From contig JAZARR010000230.1 of the NCBI GenBank assembly GCA_037389465.1, positions 2,356,001 through 2,420,000 on the forward strand: a DNA stretch of 64,000 nucleotides. The letters are read 5' to 3'. This document shows positions 39,969 to 52,269 of the stretch, piece by piece. Positions within the stretch are counted from its first letter, which is position 1; each line of letters starts with the position of its first letter. The DNA is from Baylisascaris procyonis (taxonomy: Eukaryota > Nematoda > Chromadorea > Rhabditida > Ascarididae). Both the position numbers and the translations under genes were made by a program. The notes under the pieces were generated by a model. That model did not search any database. It was given only the letters and a program-made list of their open reading frames with translations, and was not told the DNA's origin.

Positions 39969-41342
39969 ATGAAACATTTTTGAGGTTTGAAATTTCTTTT
40001 GAAAGTAATTTACGATAAACGGAAAGACTAATAGATTTTTGAAAGGGTTGACGTGCAACTGCGACTTCGCAGAACTAAGGATATTTCACCGATTTTTGAT
40101 TTTTATTGGTGGTTGTTCGATGTTGGAGTCCGGCAAATATGCAGTTTCCCTTTAAGAACTTTAGTATAGGTCCTTTAATTCGGGTAGTTTTTACTATATG
40201 AGATCCAGTAGGAGATTATTGTAATCTTTTTCTTTCATTATTCATAAGAAATGGAAAGGGAATTAGAACAATTGCGTTCAGCTGAGATTGTAGGCGCTTA
40301 AAAACGGTTATTTTTTACTATTACTAATCAATTATTACTATTTATTACCATTAACTATTATTACTACTTGCAATTACAGTTATTACTGTTTATTACTTTG
40401 CTGTTACTATTACTAAAATCATTACTAAGCAAGCTTATGATTGATGTTCTTCTAAAACGATGCGTTTTTGTGTTGCTTTCTGTTATTCTATTTGTTAAAT
40501 GATTCATTTGTTCGCGAAGAAGTTTTTAGTCACTCTTTTATAGAAACCAAACAGCGAAAAAAAAAAGAAGCGTGCTCGAAAAATCATCGAAGCTAATAAA
40601 TCCTTATTAATAATGCTTTTATTTTAATTAAAAAAAGGCTTTTTTTTTACTACATTCAGAGAAGAAAAATTCCCGAAAAATTGAAGAAATCCTTTTTTTC
40701 ACTTTAAAATTTGTTACGTTAAGTTCTTCAATCATCTTTGTATGCTTCTTATCTTCGGGTAAAGTTAGTTGCCCATAGGTAAATCTCTTCCATTATTTTT
40801 TATGATCTCATCGATATATGACTTACATTCATCTGTACTCTTTTTTTTTTCTCGTTTATTATATGGTTTCTTGCATTTCACATTCTCCAATATTGCCATT
40901 TTTATATATTTTGTTATTTATGTAAATTTGTTGTTAATATATCGATAAAAATTTCAGCCATATTTTTGCATTCATTCAGTTTAATTTGATTTTTTATTGC
41001 ATTTCGAATAATTATAAAAGTGCAATTCAACTCAGATTCCAGCTCCGACTGACAGAACGATTGTAGAAATCGAAGGATTATACTGCTATATCCTACTACT
41101 GATTGAAAAATTATGCATCAGAGTAGTAAATTTTGATGCGTTCAAATGTGATCTGATTGTACCTCATTGTTCAAAGTGTTGGTTTATTGAAGGTGCATTT
41201 GGCTGTTTAGTTATTTTTCGTTGTTTAAATACGCAAAAAAAGCTAATAAAAAGATACTTCAAGTAAAAAGTTAGATATGTAAAGTTGGTTAAATGTGTTC
41301 ATTTTCTTATGTCATATCAATAGTGATATTTTGATGCTCCGA
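39969..41342. other. Convergent 3' region, with TTACTA-type repeat
   Basis: No gene is supported between the Porcupine stop and the retroelement-like tail. Positions 40312-40431 are a degenerate array of TTACTA/TTATTAC units. Confidence 0.6.
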
Positions 41343-41570
41343 TTATTTATTTATTTATTTATTTCAATGAACACAGCATTCATTATGAATACATGTCTCT
41401 TCATATCGCTTCCACCTGCTCTTACCCAATGCCTCTCTGGTCAACTTGGCTGCAGTGGTCTTTAGGTGAGCCCTTCCTTCTAGCACGTCGGTCGATATGT
41501 CACCAATGAACTGCTCCGATATGTCACGAATGTAAAACCTCAGGGTTGCAAATTTCTTGAAATCCCCCAA
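41343..41570 (-). mobile_element. Retroelement-like 3' end with TAAA tail, copy 2
   Basis: A 68-residue minus frame ends REALGKSRWKRYEETCIHNE then CCVH and stop, followed by (AAATAAAT)n at 41364-41344. The last 28 or so codons match the copy at 28039-28176 almost residue for residue. The upstream 40 residues extend the element further here. It lies about 95 bases beyond the ELP6 stop, on the same strand. Confidence 0.6.
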
Positions 41571-41664
41571 GAGAGATCTGCTCTGGAAGTCCTTTAAATA
41601 TCCTTCTTATCTCCCCACAATATATTGAATACAACGCAGCGCAAATTGAACGAAATAGAAAGTA

Positions 41665-43319
41665 TCATAAATTTGGTCTTACGAGTCCAGGTGGGAACAC
41701 ATGAACAGAACGATCACCGAGATGATAGTGCATTATGGTTATTGGTGCTGCTTCTCGGTCGGTCTGTGCTATTATTGTCAGCTGAAATTTGGAGAGATCA
41801 GTGAGTAGATATTATTGCCTTAATCAAATTCGTTAATTTGAAGGCCTGGATAGAAAAAATGTAAAAGAACTGAAATGACTGATAACTAGACTGGTGAAGT
41901 TGTTGGTATAGAAAATAGCGTACTCCTTCGGCGAATGCTATGTGGTGGTCAAGGATATCCTCCAATTTTTTTAGAAACTTTCGGATAGTTTGAGACTGTT
42001 TTTTTTTACTATTGTTCCACTACTTATCATCCTTCTATTACCTATCGATCTAAAGCCGATGAGATCGGCATTAATCTTATCATCTCCATTTCTGATTCAC
42101 TTTGCTCGACGCTTAAACCAAATGAATACACAATGAACGTCAAGAATACCTGTCCTGTGACGTCTTTCGCAAAACCTGAGCCAATCAACTTCGTCTTTAA
42201 AACGAAATCACTTTTATGCATGATTACAGTTGAGATATCGCAATTCGATTGTAATGTCAAAATCTATAATAAAAAGCATTTAGATTATTGATGATAAACT
42301 TCTTTTCGGCATATCTCTGAACGAATCTCTTTTCAATTATCGTTGAAATCATTCGGTATTGAATTTGATTCGGTACCGCCGTAGATAGTTGATAGATTTC
42401 ACGTTTTATGCTCACTCAATGAAAAAAAAAAAAAAAAACAGAGTAATAGAAAAGCCCGAAAGAAACGTTCTAAAACAATGGTGAGTCTATATTGCACTAA
42501 TCGATTTTGTGATTACTGACGAATTATAAGACCTCTCTAATTAGAGATCATAAGCGTTTATCAATGAAGATGTAATGATAATAAGACTCCAGTCAAAATT
42601 ACCGATCACTACTCTCTGCCAGTCTTCAGCCCCTTATTCCCACTTCTATAACAGTTAATGAGGAATCCGGCTAGTTGTAACCATCAGGATGCGGTAACTG
42701 AAAGAGGCAAAAGTGGTACTTGCAAATGATTGCCACATATCAATGAACGGGTGGACACTGTTATTCTATATTCACATCACATCACAAAACTTATATTATC
42801 GCTCTTCATAATAAAATAATACAAATAAACTCAAAGAGGAGTATTCATGTTCACTTTTCACAAAAAAAAAGTTTTGATTTAAATTGTCTTCCTCATCCGT
42901 CGTTTAGGATCATCGGGCGTATTATCACATAAACGTGAAATGAGCATCGATCATGAAGTCTTAGAGTTGTCTACTATCATCAGATTCTTCTATTAGTAAA
43001 AAAAAAACAGAAAAAAGAAGAAAGACAAAAAACAACAACTCACCAATTTTGGATGAATCCCTTTAGCACGAACCGATATTTGTAATTGCCTTAAGAATGA
43101 GATCAATAAGGCTGAATTCTTCAAAATATCCGAGAGTAATGATAAATTATCAAAGAGCATAAAAGCCTCATCGTCATCATCACCAATCTCACGTAATATT
43201 CCCTGAATATTTTCACAAAATATAGATAGATCCTTAGGCTAAGAAGCATTGGCATTTTTGGATTTTAATTGTTTCTTTATTTGTTTGTTTGTTTACTATT
43301 TATTTATTTATTTACCTAT

Positions 43320-43354
<35 letters not shown>

Positions 43355-44780
43355 TTTTTTTATTTAAAAATATAAGGTGCGTGGAGCAGACAATACATAA
43401 AAATAACGGCTCATTTTATTATAGTTCGCTAGGCATGGAAAATAGTGGCAAATAAAAGCAATAAATGCATTTTTTTTTTGCGAATTTTCTTACACTATTC
43501 CCAAATTGGGTATATATTCACGTTTTTGGGGACGATGGGTGGTTGGCATTTTGCGAAACACTTATAATGTTTACATTACACCGGACGGAGGTTGTCCTGT
43601 AAAGCTATTGCTGCAGATGAGTGAAACGAAACTTCCCATTGGCAACAGTGAACAAAAGAAACTAAATACAGTACACTGACCGATAAAACCCCCTGCGGTT
43701 TCTAATTTCTCATAAATTATGAATTTCCGTTGAAGTGCTCGAAATCTGTTCAGAACTTTTCAGATTATCGGATTATACTGGTGGAAAACAGGACAGGGAT
43801 ATATAATACAAGGCATATATCTTAGATTATATATTCTGAAGGAGCCTAGCCACTATAAACAGAATCCGTTTCGGCGCGAACAGAATCCAATTCGATCCAG
43901 TGAAATAGAAAACTCCACTACCAAGTAAGAATAGAACTCTGATCACTAGGACGCCGGTAGATTCGAATGCCGCTACACCGAATATTCCATCTTTGAGTCT
44001 TTTAAAACATTCTAGCTGCTATCTACCAATCGAGAACAATGAAAAAACAAACCTCACGAAGACGATTCAATAACGCGGAATCATCGACGTCGAGTTCATC
44101 GGTGAAAAAGTCATTAAGTGATACAAAACGCACATTTGTATTCAGTCTTACCATTGCCTTACTTGCAATTATTCTGCAAAATCCATTATACACTTCATTA
44201 ATTTTATTGCGTTATAAATTGCATTGAAAGTGAAATGCGTTAATTCCGCCATCACATCTCTCATTATTCAGTTTATATCTATTTATTAAAAACTATTATT
44301 TGCCCGAGAACGAAAACTAGAATTCATATTGGGAAAGGTGATAGGAATATGATGCAGAAGAAGCCTGAAGGATTTCCTTCATAAACAAATGAAATTTGGG
44401 AAATGAAATGAAAGAACTGACGCCGTTTAGCACCAATCGATTATGAATTATCACCATCCGAGCACCCAAAACTATATTTAGCTAACGAAATCTTTTCTCA
44501 TTCGTCTCACTTCTTCCATCCATCCCTTCACTTACTCTTCCCCCCCCCTACCCCTTCCCCTCCCCCCAATCCATGGAAATCAGTTTTGGTAAACTTGTAA
44601 CAATTACCTATATGCCCTTTCACTTCGCATACTTGTCACCAAAACCACACGGGCATTTCTTTTGATGGCCTCCGAAATAAAATGAAGCAATAAGAAGCAA
44701 GGAGAGCTGCCACCTTCGCTCACCACTGAGATCACATCGTATGGAACACTCTCGATGATGCTACTAACTTCGGTTATCAT
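41665..44780 (-). CDS. ELP6: Elongator complex subunit ELP6
   Basis: RecA-fold, non-catalytic subunit of the Elp4-Elp5-Elp6 ring of Elongator, which supports wobble-uridine modification of tRNA (family knowledge). Five exons join perfectly in phase: 44780-44608, 44173-44053, 43202-43044, 42263-42150, 41781-41665, giving 227 residues; human ELP6 is 266. Matches to the human protein: N-terminal MITEVSSIIESVP with NARVVLVTS (human NCKVCFVAL), RFVSLNDFF (LVFLEGL), FMLFDNLSLLSDILKNSA (VLLVDDLSVLLSLG), KLIGSGFAKDVTGQLTI (RAEGLATGFCRDVHGQLRI) and the last strand HYHLGDRSVHVFPPGL (YQYKIQDKSVSFFAKGM). No complete Walker A is present, as usual for ELP6. The ATG follows TTTCAG directly, so a spliced leader would give almost no 5' UTR. 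ELP6 diverges fast and is easily missed by automated annotation. Confidence 0.88.
43299..43366. repeat. TTTA microsatellite
   Basis: A run of TTTA units, slightly interrupted, in the intron between ELP6 exons 2 and 3. It resembles the tail of the retroelement-like copies but no coding end is recognisable next to it. Confidence 0.9.
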
Positions 44781-46494
44781 CTGAAACTAAAAGGCTTTAG
44801 ATACCGTATAACATCGAATAAAGACTCCTTTCTGAAATTCTGGTTTCTGGGGTCTCTAATCAAGGTTATGCGGCATATACCTTTGCGTTCGAATAAAGCC
44901 CACCAAAACAACCCGTAGTTTCGCACAGCAAAGTGGACATCTCCAGTGACAATGTAAAGATATTTAAAGCTATATGTTTGAGTAGAGACCACCATATATG
45001 CCCATTTCCACCTTACGGCAAAGAAATGGCGAAACCCATGACATCGTCACCTTCCATTGAGTCTGTCCTATTGTAGCATACATGACATCAGTATATCCAG
45101 CCATCAGATTCCCTTCCCGTTACTCATCTCACTTCGCATCTCTCTCTGAAGGCTTTTATAAACTACCTTATCTTCCAATTGGATCGTCACTCAGCAATCG
45201 CCCCTGTAACGTTACTTGAAAAAACCCCAGAGGCCGACTTATTGTTGAAGACTGTGTCCTCAAAGTCTACGTCGAAGTCGACAACCTCCGAAAAGCAGAA
45301 ATCTTTGAATCAACTGCAGTTCGCTCTTGATTTACTTCACAGAACATAAGCCCAACGGTACCACATTCGACTACACTTCACGTTCACGTCCGCCCACCAC
45401 CAGCAGTGACTCTGTTAGTCGTTCACACTGGCAAGCGTACTGATCATGTACTTTGCATAGAGGTAGTTGCCTATTTGTCGCAAACGATTCGAATTATGAG
45501 TCGAAGTACAAACACTGCGCCACCATCACCTACCTGAACGCTAATATCTACGATAGTCTCCTTTAAAATACCCTAATGAATTCCCTCTTGCCTCTCAATC
45601 TGAGTTGTATCTCATCAATGAAACATCCGTTCAGCACAAATAAAAGAAGAGCTTCGCGTTGAGATCCACTTCGACATGCCCAGCTCGATTAAAAAAAGTC
45701 CAGTTCGATCTCCGCCCCCAATACTTTTAACATGGACCTTCAAGGCGGAATTCAATTCCCTACACAGGCCGCCAACACCCTCACCAATATAATATTTGAT
45801 AGTCTCATTAACAATTTTAAGCGTAAGAGGTTTCTTCTAAGCAGAAGACGACAACAATACATCCACTGTACTTCCCTCCATTTATTGCTACTACTATACG
45901 CTAACTTATAAACAAGGTAAGCACTTGCCCTAGCTCGAAACAGAACAAATCAATTTATGAACAGTGTGACCCATCGGTGAATTTTAATTCCATGCAACAA
46001 ATAAGACTATATAAAACGGGCAATTCTTTCGAAGGCTCTATATACCCAGCCTACCTCTCAGATCCAAGACCAAGTTCTGCTTGATAGCTAATCCCTCCCA
46101 GCCCCACTTTTGTTTTTTCCAGGTATCCACGCATGGAAGCGCTCATAGTGAAGAAGGAATGGGCTATCAACGAACCTGCAATCAAAAATGGCCGATCCTT
46201 TATAAACCTTCCATTGCTTTCAACTTCAAGTAAATAATTACGTTGGTGACAATAGACATAGCAGCGTTGACGGTCACTTAAGCAGTATGATCTACATAAA
46301 ACTCTTACCCCACTTGTCGATGATAAAACATCCAACATCTATCACGAGAAAGGACACTCAAATCAAATATGTGAAAGAGATGATGACAACGTGCAGACAT
46401 GATTTTATGTCGTTGATAATGGTTGTAACAACAGAGAACAATTCTTTATAACTGCATAATGCACAACAAGAAAAACATCGCATCTCTCATTTAT
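44781..46494. other. Intergenic between ELP6 and RPL13A, GC-richer in part
   Basis: No gene is supported. From about 45000 to 46000 base composition is less AT-rich than the flanks and short frames are open, which may reflect a decayed element or gene. A 95-residue minus frame at 46051-46338 has no recognisable domain. Confidence 0.45.
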
Positions 46495-48666
46495 TTAGTT
46501 ATATCCATAGGATTCGATAATTTCTTGAAGGGGAGCCACCTTCTTCTTTGCTTCTTCGAGTGCCTTCGCACGCAATTTATTCGTCTCCTTCTTGCGCTCA
46601 TAGAATGCGGCACTCCTCACTTTACGTCTTGCCTCCAACTTTGCAACCACATCCTGATACTGCCAACCTACTTCATGTGCGAGACGTCCCACTGCAAACA
46701 ACACCGCTTTCATTGAGTCATGAAAATACCTCAACCGGCTATGATAATCATCTTCCACATATGAACGGATCAAAGCACAAAGGCAATGATGGTACTCTTC
46801 TTCCATTCACTGTCGCTCTCTATCAATCCCTGATTCCGGCTTTCTTGAAATAATGTTTCGTCATCACTGTTGAATATTACAGATTTTTCGACTATTAGAA
46901 TTTTGAGACGACCGGTGATCCCCTCTCCCATCTTTTCTCCTTAAAAAATGGTCCCCCATCGACCTCTCCCAAAGGGAAATATACACTCCATCGCAATAGA
47001 AACCTCAACTGTTCAGAGAAACAATGCGTTCGCAAAGTAACATGAGAACTGCACAGCCGTATAAGCCCATAAAAGTAAAGGAAGGTAAGCAGCTATCAGT
47101 CAGTGTTAGAAAGGCAAACCTGCATAAAACGAAGCAACGCGCCTAGAAAATGTCTAAATAAATAAAGTAAACCCACTACTTAGAGAAAGGCAAAATCTGA
47201 ATTAAGACTTTGCATCGTATTAAATTTCTAAATGAAACCAAAACAAAAAGCCTTGATCCGTCTCTCCAAAAAACTCTAAAAAAGAGAGGGAATACCACAT
47301 CAGCTACAATAGAAGCATCGATGCTTTAATGCTAAATGAGGTCCGTGGAGATTATAAATTACAGGGCGGTTTCTAAACGATTGATGGCAATTGACTTCTG
47401 CAGTGTTAGGAGTGTGTAGCGCGTATATGGCACCGCTTACAAGCATAAGTGAAAGTTCATTACATGAAAATATAAAGTAACTACTGGTACCACATACCAA
47501 ATTTAAATAGTATACCGGACAAGAGGTAAAAACCATCATTCCTTTTGCAGTATCATATAAAAGAATGTTTTATCATCACGTGCTCTTTATAGTTCATAAT
47601 AGTACACTAAACACCACAGACGTTTCGCTATAGATGCTCGAAAATGGGCTCTAATTTACCACATTCCGTTAAAACAAAAAAAAAGATGGAAATGGAAATG
47701 AGAAAACCACCGATGAAACAAAACCATCCCTAGTTGGATAAAAGAAAAACAAGAAGTGCAATTCTTTTGAATAAATAAGGAACATAGAAAAACCTATGGA
47801 AAATTAAAAAAAAGTCATACTACTATGAAGAGAATGAATCGGGAGGAATGGAGGAGAACGGGAGTATTACTCAAGGCAAAAGTAATTGGGAAAGGTCGAC
47901 GTCGTCGAGCCATTCTTTAAACAAAACGGTCGAACTTTCAGGGAGAGAGAGCACAAACGGATTTTGCAATGACGCTGCATCTCTCCTATGCCTTTAAATG
48001 GAAAAGTGAGAAATGAAATAATGAATGCTTTGATTAATAACCATCGGAGTATTCGAATTCCACGCATATATCTGTTTTAATTTTTTTTCACGGTGCACCA
48101 AATTTGCATAGCTTAATGCTTCCTACCTCGAGTTTCTCATTGCAAAACGACCTTCCACATGTAATCAACGACCCGAATGTAGCTCAAACTACGCCGTTAG
48201 ACGAAATATTCCATGGTACCACAAAGAGAAAAAACGCAGGAAAAAAATTACCGGTGCAATATTTCCTGCGAGGTTTCAGCGCCAAATGACGCAATGATGA
48301 GGGATGGATCATACGTTTGACACGATCGTACGGCTGTGGTATACCATCGAATGCCTTTAGTCGCATAAGAGCCGTCTTGCCACGATACGTCTTATGCGGT
48401 AACATCCCTCGAACTGTTCGCCAAAAAATGCGACTTGGTGCACGTAGATGGTAAGGACCTCGTGCCGGTTTCACATTGCATCGCTTACGCAAAAAACTCA
48501 TATACTTCAGTTTTGAACGATGGAAATTGCCTGAGATTGTGATTGCCTCGCATCTCACCACTACAACTTTTTGGCCAAGTAGTAATTGCTTTGCAACCGT
48601 TGAGGCTAAACGACCCAATAGATGATCCTTTCCGTCGATTACGATCGGCTTATCCACTAAACCCAT
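46495..48666 (-). CDS. RPL13A: 60S ribosomal protein L13A (uL13)
   Basis: Structural protein of the large cytoplasmic ribosomal subunit. Two exons, 48666-48252 and 46691-46495, join in phase 1 to give 203 residues, the same length as the human protein. Clear family signatures are [68 protein letters not shown] and, across the junction, [15 protein letters not shown]. The chosen ATG follows a TTTGCAG acceptor by seven bases; the upstream GTG-AAA is not part of the protein. The single intron is 1.56 kb, long for a ribosomal protein gene in a nematode. The stop codon overlaps an AATAAA hexamer (46495-46490). Confidence 0.97.
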
Positions 48667-51600
48667 TTTCACCCTGCAAACAATATGTTCGACGACACTT
48701 CTGCAGTTAAGAGATAGAATTGAAAACGTCGAGGAGTTTATGACTCAAACCAAACGACACTGCTACGATAGGTTGTCTTTTGAGGCTAAGCGTATATAAT
48801 GCTGCATCTTGGAAAAGAGTTTTAGCGCCTTCCCAATTGCCACTCATCAACTACACAAGCACCAACTTCAAATGAAAAGTTCATAGAGAATGGGTCTCGA
48901 TTAAAATAGATCCTGTTGATTCCCGAAAACGGATACGGATTTAATCCATGATAATATGGATAAGGGTGAAAGTTAGTTGTGCTTCAGGGTCGGAAAAAGG
49001 TGGCTTCCCTATCATGCTAGGTTTAACGCATCTGCAAACGATCATGCGTTGGATCCGATCCTAGCCACAATCAAAGCTGGATTTAACGCAAACTCAACAA
49101 CGGAAGCATCGAACTCAAATATGGCCTTTCTTTGTAAGACACTTAAATCGTTCTAGACAGTTCCTTAAAACTAACAGCTTACTAAGTAAGCGCTCATATT
49201 ATTAGTGGCACTTACTTGAATTAAAAACCTTAGTGCCGTTACATTAAAACAATTAATGAATCAACAACTCATAAATACCAACTAAACATCAAATAAAACA
49301 ATAACAAACTCGAGGAAAAGACACTGAATTCTAGAATTGGGTAGCCGATACAATAAACACAAGCTATCTGCTTATTTAATCGACAAATGAGATAATTTTT
49401 TTTTTACTTTTTGGAAAACTATTCCACAACATAGGATCCACCTCAACTTCTGGGTATGAAAGAACACTGAGATATTCGAAGGTGCTAATCTTTTGTAAAC
49501 TGAAAAGTATAGCACAACGATATCTCGAAAAGTGAAGGAAATAACAAAAAATGAAAAGCGGCGCAAATGACACGTAAGATCGAGAGCAAAACAACACATC
49601 AGATTGGACTAAGACAAAAACCTGCAAATAATACGCAATCAACCTTAGTCTACCATTCAAAATGCTAACAAAACCGTTCAGATTGAGCAACCCTCATAGA
49701 GAGCCAACCTGAACCCACCTAACTTGCAACGCTTCTTGAATTATACAAATACACTTACCACCCCTCCAATCGTTTACTTATTACCAACAACCTCAAAGCC
49801 CAAAACCTCCAATGAACTTTCAATACCGTTTCGAAGCGGATTTTCGAATATCATTACGAGTCAAAAATTTCAAAAATTTTTCGAACTCTACAGCACAATA
49901 TTTTTTGCGAAATTTTGTTCGATTGTTTCTATAACAAGAGTGTATCATTGGAGTGACTTGTTGCAAAACTAAATAAGACGAGAAGGATTTATAACGGATA
50001 TGCTTCAATACTCAGGTGGGTTCATGCAATCTGACGGACGTTTGTTTGATAATCCTCGTCACGTGTCGTTCTCCTTCATAATCATCCTTCCCACGTGCTC
50101 TCTCTTGACCTTTAGCAAGAACTACCTTGCCATCGTTGATGAGAATAACCTTGGTCTCTAGAAAGATCACACAATCTTTACCATAGAATAAAATTACCAT
50201 TAAGTTCCTTACTAAATGTTATCCAATCATTGTGCTGCTATTTTACTTAGCTAACACAATTTTTTGAAATGAACTGATTTTTGCGAATGTTTTGTCTCAT
50301 ATGGTGAATTATTTTTTATTCAGATATTAATATATTCATTATTAATTACGTATAAAATTTCGAAGGTTTCTTCATCAAAAATAGAAAAATGTGAGATTAT
50401 TCTTATCTGTTCGAAGTTACTTATTTAAAAAAAAAAACCCCGTTTATTGAATTTTAAAATATTTTTTAAAAGGCTCTACAGGTAATTCCTAGCATATTGC
50501 GATTAAGGTAGTACCTTTTAAGCGTTGAATGTCATAAGTCATGAATGAGAAGGTGGTAATTTTTTGGCATTTGAGAAGTCCAAAGATTTGGCATCATTCC
50601 AGTGGGGGTAATAAAACGAATAGCAATATATAACAACGGTCAATAATGCTAGTCAAGCATTAACTTCTTATCTGAAGAGATGGGGTCAATCAACACATTG
50701 ATTACGAATATCACCTTTATTTATCGTTAAAGCCGCTTCCAGATATTTCATACTCGCAAATACCACACGTAATGATGGCATTCTGGGGCAATCTTTAATG
50801 CATAAGGGATTGATTACTAGTTAAGAGTACAATGGACAAGTTTTAGACAAGATGGACACTTTCTTGCACAAGTTCAGCTGAAGTCTTCATAAACAAACCC
50901 CGTATCCCTAAAATATGGCCCAATGACGCTAGAAATACCTGATATTGTGCTAAATGCAGCGCAGAATTTCGACGCTACACAGCCATGAGAGCAAAAAAAA
51001 AAAAAGATATCGGTATGCCCTTCTTCTATAGTTCAATGAGATTTATGCAAAATGTCTTATAGTTAAACATTCTACGCTCAACGCCCGTTCATTTGAACGC
51101 TACCGAATCTTACCTGAATCTTACCTTCCAGGCATTATCCCTGTGCTAAATGAAAGTCTAAACGGTGTTTCAGAGTTAAAAAATGTAGTGCTCGGTCATT
51201 TTGGGTATAGTTAAAATCCCGATAGCACGGTCATTCAGTGTGACTCTTTCATTATTTTACAACACAATTTCGAACAATTATATTGATACGTGAGAATTGA
51301 AGAAAATACCAAACAAACAAGCAAAAAAAAAAAAAATTCATTAATACAAATGTACGCACTAAAAAAACAGTTACATATATGCAAACATCGACATTCATTT
51401 GCATAAATTAAATTTTCCTGCAAAAAATCACAAATTTTTATATTTATGAATAAAATGAAAATATAAGCTTAATACATATAAAAAGAAAAATTCGAGGAAA
51501 AATTTTTAAAAAAGTGAATTCAATAATATTTTAATAAAATACCCAATTAGATTTCATTAAAAATGATCTTTGAAAAAATCGGATTTTTTTAAGCATCAAA

Positions 51601-52269
51601 ACTTAGAAAGTTTTCTAAATCTTCATGCAAAATTAAATGAATGTTTTCATAAATTTAAGATCTGACATTAATCTAAACTACAAGAAAATCTATCAGTATT
51701 CTTCTAAACAGAGATTACTCGCTACCTCAACAATTCAAATTCTTTATCTACCAGATAATCCATACCAGTACTATTCACAGCGCATAACAAATCCTTAAAT
51801 AAGACAATGAAAGAGATTACTTCATTTTAGATAAAGAGTATCACACCCATCGGCATGAAAGTAAACGAAACAAAACCGCTGTCCTCACCAAAGATATACC
51901 CCAGAAAACATAGACAGTCCACTGCTTGAAATGATAGCATTCAGCGTAAATGTCGATTCAATGATTTTCATTAAAAAAAAAAAATCATTTTTACTTTTAT
52001 TTAGCCGATAGTGGTGATTTAGAATTCATCTTCAATGCGAACATCACATAAGGATCTCTGCATTTAATTGGTCGCCAAAAAAGAAAATCCCACTTAATCG
52101 ACCCAGCGATAGATCGATGATCGTATTATTCGCCCATAATATCTAAATTTTTACCCTTCCAAAAAAAAATATAATTTATAAAATTAACAAGTACACTATG
52201 CAAATATCCACGTTTTGTATCATTCCTATAAAGTTTGATGCGTAATATAAAGTCACAGATCGCAATAAA
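48667..52269. other. Intergenic, 3.6 kb, no supported gene
   Basis: Between the RPL13A start and the DGCR6-like stop. A 62-residue minus frame at 50012-50200 sits in a less AT-rich patch and may be a degraded fragment. The rest is AT-rich with A-runs. A TTTGCAG acceptor at 48680-48674 is the candidate trans-splice site of RPL13A. Confidence 0.5.

Noticed and set aside
43249..43455. 68-residue frame rich in Phe-Ile-Tyr-Leu
   Set aside because: It is produced by the TTTA microsatellite, as is the minus frame at 57809-58072 in its C-terminal part.
43925..43990. Possible tRNA or tRNA-derived SINE around GATTCGAATGCC
   Set aside because: It resembles a B box, but no acceptor stem or anticodon arm pairs.
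44039..44227. Small plus-strand membrane-like protein of 62 residues
   Set aside because: The opposite strand is ELP6 exon 2 (44173-44053), which joins its neighbours in phase; the hydrophobic stretch is antisense.
45240..45352. Ser/Thr/Lys-rich plus frame in the gap between ELP6 and RPL13A
   Set aside because: It is short, has no start or splice support, and runs into stops.
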